Source: Acephala macrosclerotiorum
Taxonomy: Eukaryota > Ascomycota > Leotiomycetes > Helotiales > Mollisiaceae
Assembly (NCBI GenBank): GCA_014904845.1
Contig: MU119581.1
Coordinates: 1 to 42,740 of the forward strand
Reading direction: 5' to 3'
DNA length: 42,740 nt
Part shown: one piece after another, positions 1 to 9,776 of the stretch
Numbering within the stretch: position 1 is the first letter of the stretch
Layout of the letters: the number at the start of each line of letters is the position of its first letter
Notes under the pieces: generated by a model
Database searches by the model: none
What the model was told of the DNA's origin: nothing
What the model saw: the letters and a program-made list of their open reading frames with translations, nothing else
Translations under genes and position numbers: made by a program

Positions 1-3000
1 AAAATTGAAAAAAATAATTTTATTTTTTATATTATTTTATTTGTATTTTTCTTTGAATTAATAATATTTATTTTAATCGTATTTATTTCATATAAAATAA
101 TATTAAAAATTAAAAATTAAAAATAAAAAATAAATTTTTTTTATTAAAATATAAAAACTATTTACGAATTTTAATATTATATTATTTTTTAATAATATTA
201 ATATTTAGTTTTTCGCGTTATATTTTTTTTTCAATATTTTTTCGATTTAAAAATATATACGAATATAATAATTTCTAGTAATTTGACGTAAATAAATTTT
301 TAAAAAAAAAACAATTATAATCGTACAAATAAAATTGAAAATTTTAAAGTCTCAAAATATACTATTTTACGAATTATTATTTCTATATTCAATTTACATT
401 TTTATTACAATAACGAATAATTATTCTAAAAATTTTTTTTTGGTATTGTTTACAAAGAAAAAAAAAATCTTATATTCGATTCTATATTTAATTTCTATTT
501 TTATAATCACTATTTCGACGAATTCGAAATTTTGTCTAATAATAATAAATAATTAAAATTTTTTAATATTTGTAATAATATTATCGAAATCTCGAATTAT
601 ATACGTAAAAACAATATAATACTTCGTTTTAATATTTAATATTTCGTATTTTTTATTCGAATCAATTAATTTAAACAAATTGAAATATAATTTAAAAATA
701 ATAATAATATATTTTCTTTTAATCAATAATAAACAATCGATTTTCACGAAATTAATTTCGAGTATTACAAAATTTCTAGTAATAAAAACAAATTAATTCG
801 TTTTTTCAAATATTTTATAAAAATTTTTAAATTTTTTTTTATAAAATTAACGATTTTTAATATTTTTTTTATTACAACGATTTTAATATTTATTAAAATC
901 AAATAATAAATATTATTTTTTTATTATTAATTAATAATTATTATAATAAAATTCAATGTTTTTAAAATATTAATAATCATTTTTATTTTTTTTTGAATTT
1001 TTGAAAACGATATTATATTTTTAAAGAATTTTTATAGTAAAATTTCGTTAATAAAATCTTTATTTTTAATATCGAATTATTATTTCAAAATTTTATTTTT
1101 CGATTAATTTATATTTATTTTTTCTCGTTTTTCGTTTTAAACATTTTATAAAATTTGTTATTATAATTCGATTTTTGAATACTTTTTTTTTATTTTTATT
1201 TTTTATTGAAAATTTTTTCGTATATTTTAAATTTTGTTTTTCGATTTATTTATCGTTAATATATTTATTATTATTATATTTACTAGTAATTTTTCGTAGA
1301 ATTTATTAATAATTGTTTTATTAAAAATTTAAACGTTAATATTATTATTATTAAAAATATATAATAATAAATTTAATTTTTTTAAAAAACTTTTATTAAT
1401 ATTATTTTTTTTTTTTAAATAATAAATTAAATAAATTTTTAAATTCTTTGTATATTTTTAAAACGTTTATTAAAATTGTAATCAAAAATTTTTTTAATTA
1501 TTTATTTTATAATTTGATTATATTAATATTGATTATTTTTAAATATAAATAATCGCAAAAATCGATTACAATTTCAAAAACTATAATATTATTAATTATT
1601 TTTTCAATAATAATATTTACGATTGATTAATTTATCTATAAATAAATAACAGTTTACGAAAAAGTAATCAATAAAAAAATCCATTTTTTCGTTTTTTATT
1701 TATTTGAAATACTTGAAACAATATTATTTACTTTATTAATTATTATATATAACGTTGATTTTTATTATATTTCTTTGAATAATCAACGATATATTTTGTA
1801 AAAATTTAATTAATATTAAATTATATAAAACTTTATATTCGCTTTTTTTTATATTATTATATTTTTTTTATTTACGATTAAAAAAATTTTTTCGTTTATA
1901 TTCTCGTAAAAAAATAAACTAATTTTGATTTTAATTTATGAAAATTATAATACTATTCAATTTTTAAAATATTTTCGTAGTATTAACGTTTAAAGCGATT
2001 TTTAAATCGTTGAATAATACGAAAAAAAAAGAAAAAAAAATTTAATTCTTTAATAAAATCGTTTATTTAAATTGAGAGTTTTAATACGAATATTTATCGA
2101 GTTTTTTAAGTTTAAATAATACGTAAAATTGAAAATTGAAATTCGATATAAGTTTTTTTAATAATTGTATATATTTTTCGTTAAAAAATTTTTATAAGTA
2201 ATTTGAATAAAATAGAAAGTAATAAATTATTGATTGTATTTAAAATTATTTTTTGTATTACAATATTTAAATATTTTTATTAAATTTTCAAGTATTTTAA
2301 ATTATTAATTTTATTATATTACTATTTTTTCTTTTTATATTTATATACGATAATTGCTTTTTTGTACATCTTATTATAATTGTAAATAAATATTTCTATC
2401 GATTTATAATTAGTTTTTTTAAATATTCGTTTTTTAATATATATTGAAAATCTTTTTATAAATTCGCGTTTTTAATATTATTTGTTTAATTTATTTCGTT
2501 TAATCAATTTTTTAAATATTCGATCGAATAAATTTATATACGTTTTTATTATTAAAAAACTTTTTGTAAATTGATTAATAATTCTATATAAAAATTCTAT
2601 ATTTACTCGATAATATTTTTAATTGTATTCGCGAAATTCTTTTTTTTAAAGCGTTATAAAAAATTTTTTTTAAATAGTTTTTAATATAAATCGAATTTAC
2701 TTTTTGTAAATCGAATTAATATATTGTAAAAATCGTATTTTTTTAGTTTTTAAAATAATTTTATAGTTTTTATATATATTATTATATTGTTTTAAAAAAG
2801 TCGTAATATTATTTTTTTCAAATTAAAGTACTTTAAAAATTTTAAAAAAAAATATTTGTAATTCTAATACGAGTACGTATTTTTCAAAGTTTTACATTTT
2901 TAAAAAATTATTTTTATTATCTATAAAAGATTTTCTAGAAAAAATCGATAATATAATTAAAATAAAAATATTTTTTATCGAGAAAAATAAATTTTAATAC

Positions 3001-4020
3001 GAATAATTTATTGATTTTAATTTTTGAATTAAAAATTGATTTAATAATTTAAAAATGCGAATTTTCGAATTATTATTTTCAAATAAAATTCGTTTTAAGA
3101 ATTAGTTTTTATTTATATCGTTTTCTCGTAAAAAAAAATTTATTTCAATTTTTACTCGAAATTTTATTTATTTATTTATTTTAATAAAATATATTTTTTA
3201 AATAAATATTTTTTTAATCGATTTTTTTTAATTAAAATTTTTTATTTTAATTTTTTTCGTATTATTTTTTAAAATTTGAAATTTATTTTAATTTTATTAT
3301 TTCAATTTAAAAACGATTACAAGTAATTCGCGAATTACAATTTTTAAAAAAATTAAAATTAAAATATAAAACAATAAAACATTTTCACTTTTTAACGTTA
3401 TAATTTCTTTTCTTTTTCGTATTAAAATTTCTTTTTTTATATTTCAATTTCTATTGAAAATAAAACTAATTACTATAAATAATCGACGCGAGTTTTTTTT
3501 TTTCTTTTTTATATTCGTTTTAATATTAATTATCTCGAATAATTCAATATATAATTCTTATAAATTAATATTTCTTTATAATTTCGCAATCTCATAATCA
3601 AATTATTTAATTTCAAACAATATAATCAAAATAAAAAGTTTTTATTAATTGATTTTCAGTTTTCGATTTTTAATAATTTGAATTTCTTTTTAATAATAAT
3701 AAAAAATAAAATATATAAATCGCATATAAACAATTTTTAATAAAATTTATTGAAATAATTTATTTCTCGATATTATTTTACTAATATAAAAAAACAATAA
3801 AATATAAAACAAAAAAATTTAATTGTAAATTAATTCGTTTTAATTAATAAATTAATCAATCAAAATAAAAATAGAAAAAATTATTTATTATTTTATAATA
3901 AACGAAAACTCTTTATATATTAAAAAACACGTAATTAATACTATTCTCGAAATTAATTATTTTACAAGGATTTTTAAAGAAAGAATATATAATTTTACTA
4001 CAATAAATTATATTATATTA
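1..4020. mobile_element. AT-rich, RIP-decayed block, possible retroelement relic cut by the window edge
   Basis: No gene is visible. The block is strongly A+T-rich but keeps scattered CT/AG, TG and CA dinucleotides, unlike the more extreme DNA that follows it from about 4030. Short stretches occur in the same order and orientation as in the interior of the LTR retrotransposon at 21.3-27.2 kb. One example is a match around 1275-1315 (containing TTTTTCGTAGAA) to about 22985-23030. Another is the TTCGCTTTTTTT stretch near 1840, matching about 23648. This suggests a related element whose other end lies outside the window. Both strands carry stop codons throughout. The identification rests on visual similarity between decayed sequences and is weak. 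Confidence 0.35.
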
Positions 4021-4229
4021 ATTATATTTTTTTTTAAAATTTTAATAAAATATAAAATTAAAAAATATTATTAAAATATTTATTAATTATAAATTATTAA
4101 AAAAATAAAAAATAAAATAAAAAATAAATAATATTTTAAATTTAATTAAATATAAAAAAAATTTATTATAAAAAATATTAAAATATATTAATTTAAAATT
4201 AAATTATTAAAAGTAAAATACGACGTAAA

Positions 4230-4490
4230 ATACGAAAAACGTTTTATTATATTTTTAACAATAATTAAAAAAATTTCTACTAGAGAAAAATAGTTTACTT
4301 TGAGATTACGTAATAATACGTAAAAACAATATTACGTTTTTGTATCAAAAAACGTCAAAATGTATCGTTTTTAATATTTAATACTTTTCGTAAAATAATT
4401 TTAATTTTATATTAAAAAAAAAAAAAAAAAATTTATAAAAAAAAAACGTTTTTATTCGCGTTAATAAAATTGATATAAATAAAAAATTTA
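4230..4490 (+). repeat. Direct repeat B, left copy
   Basis: This stretch aligns by eye with 7085-7275. Shared blocks in the same order are ATTACGTTTTT, a TATCGTTTTTAATATTTA block, AAAATAATTTTAATTTTAT, an A-run, and AAAAAACG(T/C)TTTTATT(C/T)GCG. Differences are mostly C/T and G/A, as RIP would give. A third partial copy lies at 6960-7065. The pair could be decayed terminal direct repeats of an element of about 3 kb, or a tandem or dispersed repeat. Confidence 0.45.
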
Positions 4491-7085
4491 TATATTAAAA
4501 ATAAAATATAATATAAAATATAAAAAAGAATTTATTTTTATTAATATTTATTATTAAAATAATTATATATATTAATAATTATTTTAAATAAACAATAAAT
4601 ATAATATTATATTATATTAAAATTGTATTTTTTAATTTATATATAATTTTTAAAAATCGATTTATTTTATACGTATATTAAAAATCAATTTTTTTTAATA
4701 ATATTAATAAAATAATAATTTAAAAATTAATTAATATTTTATAATTTAATTTATTAATTATTAATTTTTAATTTTTAATTAATAAATTAAAAATAAAATT
4801 TAAAATTTTATTATAATAATTATATAAATTTTAATAATTATAAAAATATAAAAATATATTAATATTATATTTATTTAATATATTATTTTTTATATATATT
4901 TATTTTAATATAAAAATTATAATTAAAAGTTTTATATTAAATTTTATATAATAAAATATAATTTTTAAATTTAAATTAAATTAAATTTTTATTAAAATTA
5001 ATTAAATTTTTATTTTTAATTATAATTTATTAATTAATTTAAATTACGTAAAATTTATAAATAAATTAAAATATAATTAAATATTATTAAATTTTAAATT
5101 ATAAATAATTTTATTTATTTATTATTATATAAATTAATAAAATATAATCGTATTTAATAATAATTATATTTATTAAATTTTTATTTTTATTAATTTTATA
5201 ATTATATAATTCTTAATATAAAATTTTATTAAAAATACGTTTTTATTTAAATATTTAAATATATAAATATTAAATATTTTTTTAATTATATAATTATTTA
5301 ATTTTTAAAAAGAATTTTAAAAAACTTTTTTTTAAAATTATATAAAAAAAATAATTTAAATTAATTAAAACGATTATAATAATTTAATATAAAAAACGAA
5401 AATTTTAAAAACTTTTTTTTTAATATAAAACTTTATTAAAATTCTTTTTTTATAATTATATAATTTTTTAAAAAAGAAAATAATAATATAAAACTTTATA
5501 ATAAATATATTTTTATTTAAAATATTAATAAATTTATTAATTTATTAATTTTATTATTTAATAAAATTTAAAAGTATTATTTTATTTTTGAATATTTATA
5601 AAATATTTAAAATAAAAATTATTAATTTAAAATTTAAATAAAAATAAATTATTAAAATTAAAAACTTTATAATTTTTTATAAAACTTATAAAATAAAATA
5701 TACGTTAAATAAAAAAAAAACTCGTTTATTATTAAACGAGTTTTTTTTTAATATGAAATTTTTTTTTTATTTATTAAAAAAATATGAACGTTAATAATAT
5801 TAATTTATATTTAAATATTTAAAATTTATAATTTATAATATTTATTTAATTTATTATAAAAATTTTAAATAAATTTATCAAATATATATTAAAATATTAA
5901 ATTATAAAATATTAAATTATATAAATAAATAAAATTAAAAATTAAAAATATTAATATTATTTAAAAATTATTAATTTTATATATGAATAATTATAATTTA
6001 ATTAATTAAATATAATTATATAAATATTATATATAATCGTTTATAATTAAAAATTTTATATTTTTATAAATCGAAATTTATTTATTAATTAATTATTAAT
6101 TAAATATTAAAAATTTAAATATATAATTATTATATAATACGTATTATTAATAAATTATTAATAATAATAAAAGATTTTACAAAAATTTATAATTAATATA
6201 TAAATTAAAAAAATAAAATATTAAATTAAATTTATATTTATTTATTTTTATTAATAATTATTAATTATTAATTTAATATTTATTAAATTATAAAATTATA
6301 TTAATTTTAATAAATTTTTTTTAATTTATTATTATAAATATAATATAATAATAATATATTTTTATTAATAATTTAAAATTAAAATTTAATTTTTATAAAA
6401 TATTTTAATAATTTAAAATTATTTTAATAAAATAAATATATAATTAATATTTAATATTAATAAAATTATTATTATAAAATATTTTAATTTAAAATAAATA
6501 ATTTTTATAATGTTTTATTAATATTTAAACAAAATTAAAATTATATTTTTATATATTAATAATTTATAATATTTTATAAATATTTTATAATTTTATTTTT
6601 AAAATAAATTGTAATAAATTATTAAATTTATTAAATTATAATTAAATTAAAATCGTTTAATTAAATTAATTAAATAATAATTTATTTTTTAAACGTTTTA
6701 AATATATTTTAAAATTTTTAATTAATTTTATTAAACGCGTAATAAAATATATTATTATAAAATTTAAATATAAATTTTTTTAATTTTTTTATTAAAATAT
6801 ATTAATATAATTTTAAATTTAATAAAATAATTAATATATAATATATTTTATATATATTTTATATATAAAATAAAATAAAATATTAAAAATATATATTTAT
6901 AATTAAAAATTTTAATATATTAAATTTATATATTTTTAATAATAATTATAAATATTTTATTAATAAAAAAACTTTATATTAAAAAACGTTAAAATATATT
7001 ATTTTTAACATTTAATATTTTTTATAAAATAATTTTAATTTTATATAAAAAACGTTTTATTATTTTATTAAAAAAAATTATATAA
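4490..7085 (+). mobile_element. Extremely AT-rich repeat relic, family A, plus orientation
   Basis: No coding sequence survives, and many 60-base lines contain zero to four G or C. Segments recur elsewhere. About 5020-5700 matches 15830-16480 on the plus strand and, reverse-complemented, about 17190-17850. About 5870-5970 matches 16495-16575. About 6880-6945 matches 16780-16850. The order is conserved, so these are copies of one longer element with internal gaps. The direct repeats at 4230-4490 and 7085-7275 bracket this copy. The class of element is unknown because no protein can be read. Confidence 0.45.
5711..5750. repeat. Perfect hairpin in repeat family A
   Basis: An A-run plus CTCGTTTA (5712-5728) pairs perfectly with TAAACGAG plus a T-run (5733-5749) around a TTAT loop, giving a 17-bp stem. 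Related, less perfect hairpins lie in the minus-orientation pieces near 17090-17120 and 18625-18660. It therefore belongs to the repeat family and is not a chance palindrome. Its role is unknown. A terminator-like reading is not supported, since no gene lies nearby. Confidence 0.5.
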
Positions 7086-7275
7086 TAATATATATAATTA
7101 AAATTACGTTTTTATATTAAAATTTTATTAAAAAATGTTAAAATATATCGTTTTTAATATTTAGCGTTTTTATAATTTAAAGTTTTTTATAAAAAATTTT
7201 ATAAAATAATTTTAATTTTATATAAAAAAAATTATAAAAAAAAAACGCTTTTATTTGCGCCGACGAAACCGGTGC
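7085..7275 (+). repeat. Direct repeat B, right copy, at the island edge
   Basis: This is the partner of 4230-4490. Its last ~25 bases, from the GCGCCGACG stretch at 7256, are GC-normal where the left copy has the transition-mutated equivalent (GCGTTAATAAAATTGAT). The border between desert and island therefore appears to fall inside this repeat copy. A partial third copy precedes it at 6960-7065. Confidence 0.4.
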
Positions 7276-7809
7276 GATTAAAAGCTTTATATTATTTCAA
7301 AGTTCGAGTCGTCAAAGGCAAAGCACGGCGCGAGGTACGAGGAACGTCCCACTATTCAAAGTGAGAGTGGTTTGGTTAGGCAGATTCGCTTATGATCACG
7401 TGGAACCGATCTGCCTTACCCCGCGCAGGTGTGCTACTAGAAGCCTTTCTTCAACACGCCTTTTTAGGCCTCTGTCGCTATATTTTTGGCAAAGTGCTAC
7501 TACAACTATAGGGCCACAGTCGCTGAAGATCTAGGGGGTGGTCGCTTAGACCCAGCGATGGCGGTCCCCTGGCTCGCACAAGTGCTGGCTTGGTTGGGCT
7601 TGCGGACGTTACAAGCTATGCAGCGAAGAGGCACTGAATGCAGTCTCTATAACTCTCGGGCGCATAAACTCTCGGGGGATTTCGAGATAGAATGAATGTC
7701 GTTTCCTATTTCGTCCGAGCCACCTAACGGCTCATTGCGCCTGTCGTCATTTAGTCTAGTTCATCCCTTTCTCCAATCAACAGCTTTTCATCTCCACACT
7801 TTTCACGTT
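7276..7809. other. GC-normal non-coding flank, 3' side of the kinase gene
   Basis: No credible gene is visible. A plus-strand frame open from 7486 starts at TTG, has no family resemblance and is rejected. An 11-bp imperfect inverted repeat (7378-7388 with 7407-7417) encloses a CACGTG hexamer at 7397-7402. A short direct repeat containing AAACTCTCGGG or a close variant lies at about 7648-7678. Part of this stretch is presumably the kinase 3' untranslated region, but no polyadenylation signal could be assigned. Confidence 0.5.
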
Positions 7810-9197
7810 TCACTCTTCTTCCTCTTCCTCCTCCTCCTCCTCCTCTTCTTTTCCCTCCTCCTCCTCCTCCTTCTCTTCCTCACCATCCATGTCTACGTCT
7901 CCTTTCTTAGTCGCCTTCTCGAAAGCAGCCCAGTCCTCCTTGCAGTAAGTCTTGATTAGTTCTTTCATATCTTCGAATACCCTATGGACCTGTTAGCTCG
8001 AGAACCTCTGGTGGGGGAGGACTACACTATACGCTTCGCGTTGATTGCATCCGGGAATCAAGATTGCGGTCCCAATATTGAAACGTAGGGAATATAGCAA
8101 GTTTCTGCCATCCCAGTCGTCCTCTATATTATCCGATTGTTCGTCGAGTTGGAACATGAATAGATGGGAGTATTGAAAACGTACCTGGCTCCGAAACTGC
8201 GAAGTTGCGCTTGTAGTTCTTCATGTAGACTCTGCTACTCAGTCGGTGGCGGGGCGCTCGCCAGTTTCCTACATCGTACTCATTGTGGCCGTAAAAGGAA
8301 CCAGCGTCGAAGATGAATGGTTCTCCCGTCTCCATGTCAGTGGCGGTGTTCTCGTCCCAACAGTCGCCGTGCAACAGACATGGCTTAATGTTCCTACCAT
8401 CACTCTGAAGGGGACCCAGCAGTCGTGGGATAACCTTGTTCAGAGTGATATCAATAAGATGTTCGAACTCAGCCCACGGTCCATGTTTCTCGATATCCAT
8501 AGCTAACATATGCGCCAACTGCTTCTTGTATAGCTCTGCCCAGTAGTCTTCCCATATGTCGGTGACTTGGGTGATTATGCCATGGCAGGTCGTCGTGTGA
8601 AAACCAAACTTGCCCGTGGGTGAAATGGACTTCTTGTGCAGTTCTGCAAGACGCGCCGTGAATTTCACAGGATCAGGAGGCTGCTCTCCCACTTCACGAA
8701 AGTCGGCGATCATAAAATACGCATCCTCGTTTTTGTACTTGCCCCAGGCCCACACGTAGGGCGCCATGCTTGGAGATGTCGCATTCAAGGCTTTCATACT
8801 CTCGAACTCGCCCTCGCACATGAATCGGGCAGTGTTCCCGGTGGCAACCTGCAGGCGGAATAAGCAGACGCTTGTCCATGGACACCGTGACAGTCGCGGA
8901 AAAAGAGTCGTTACCTTGAGGAAGTACTTCTTCATTCGCCCGTCTGGCAACTCAGCAACAATTTTCGCGCATCTTCCCCATAGAGACATCCCATACGCGT
9001 GCGATGAGACCACTTTCGTGCCAGGTATCGGAAGTTCTGTCTTGTTTCACGAGTTTGTTCGCACGTCGATTGAGGGGTGTCTTACTCTCCATCACAGCTT
9101 CGTCCAGAGGAAAGTTGCCAAAAGTGCTGGGCGGCTTGATCTCTTCATCAGGCGGCGCATCATTCGCGCGATTCACGTGGGGGTGGTTTGTCGACAT
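7810..9197 (-). CDS. Fructosamine/ketosamine-3-kinase family protein (five exons)
   Basis: Family enzymes phosphorylate the sugar of fructosamines and ketosamines on glycated proteins, allowing spontaneous deglycation in the cytosol. I read five exons: 9197-9086, 9036-8915, 8848-8185, 8123-8033 and 7981-7810. The introns are GT-AG, of 49, 66, 61 and 51 nt. The last has a CTAAC branch-like site 10 nt before its AG. The exons sum to 1161 nt, 386 residues, with all phases consistent. Landmarks are YFLK in the N-lobe, GEFESMKA, the LHGDCWDEN catalytic loop, and IFDAG followed by FYGHNEYDVGNWR in the metal-binding region. Splicing restores LDEAVMEKLPIPGTKV at the N-terminus and SEPEDDWDGRNLLYSLRFNIG near the C-terminus, both as expected for fungal homologues. 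The start at 9197 is the first ATG in frame. The protein ends in a poly-glutamate tail. Its divergent neighbour is the NLR gene. No lesion is visible. Confidence 0.85.
7813..7881 (-). repeat. GAG/GAA repeat encoding an acidic C-terminal tail
   Basis: The last 23 codons of the kinase before the TGA stop (7812-7810) are almost all GAG or GAA, with 20 glutamates broken only by two lysines and one glycine. On the plus strand this appears as CTC/TTC repeats. It stays in frame through to the stop, which supports the exon 5 frame. Triplet slippage would make its length variable between strains. Confidence 0.85.
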
Positions 9198-9776
9198 CTT
9201 TGCTGCCCTTTGGATCAAGTGAAATAGTAAAAGTGAGATCTTTGTTCACAATAAGGAATGAAGAAGGCAAGCCGAAGCCCAAGAACACTTGGATGGGTGA
9301 GAGAATTATTCGTTGTCCTCGCTTTCTGGCCCTTCTGTGCACGTCCTCGACCGTAGCGCCTCGGAGTAGATACCGCAGGTGGCCGGCGACTTAACAACGC
9401 CTGCAGGTTTCACCCGACGCGGCTATACGCTGACAGGGCTCGGTGAGCACACCCCACCAGCTCTCAAGAGGGTTGCCTGCTCCCAAGCTCCTACCGATAG
9501 GCCACAGGTTTGAGGCCTCCAGCAGCGGCAACACCTCCGCTTCTGCTCGCGCCCGTGTTCTTTGCCTCACACAATATTCCCGGAGCCGCTTGCTCACCAT
9601 CTCTTCTCCCCCAAAACCATTTTCAACAACATTACTCGGAAATGTGACCTAGGCGGACCCGTTCTTCACACCTCAAGCATACATGATGAATTAGGATAGC
9701 GTTCATACTTGTGGAGCAGACTCCAATCCAGATGTCGTCGCGTGACCTTCAAGATGGTGAGCCACGATTCCCATAG
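9198..9776. promoter_or_regulatory. Divergent intergenic region between kinase and NLR
   Basis: About 580 bp of normal composition separates the two start codons, so both promoters and both 5' leaders should lie here. No clear TATA box or known operator is recognised. Short open frames on both strands (for example around 9391-9652) start at non-ATG codons, resemble no family and are not annotated. The right-hand 20-50 bases may be coding if the NLR starts at 9753 instead of 9777. Confidence 0.6.

Noticed and set aside
335..747. Two open frames of 73 and 64 codons on opposite strands
   Set aside because: They lie in AT-rich decayed DNA, consist mostly of I, K, N, F, L and Y, overlap slightly at their ends and resemble nothing. 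They are chance frames.
7290..7330. GTTCGAGTC, resembling a tRNA B box
   Set aside because: No A box, acceptor stem or cloverleaf can be folded around it.
7486..7959. Two plus-strand open frames downstream of and antisense to the kinase
   Set aside because: The first starts at TTG in non-coding flank. The second is the antisense of the poly-glutamate exon, giving Leu/Ser/Phe runs. Neither has a family resemblance.
7981..8033. In-frame stop near the kinase C-terminus, suggesting a pseudogene
   Set aside because: The TAA lies inside a good 51-nt intron (7982-8032) with a CTAAC branch-like site. Removing it restores the frame to the poly-glutamate end.
8246..9394. Several plus-strand frames opposite the kinase
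   Set aside because: They are shadows of the spliced minus-strand gene, whose five exons give a coherent family protein.
9391..9652. Overlapping frames on both strands in the intergenic region
   Set aside because: They have non-ATG starts, low-complexity or arginine-rich composition and no recognisable motif. They more likely lie in the promoter or leader.
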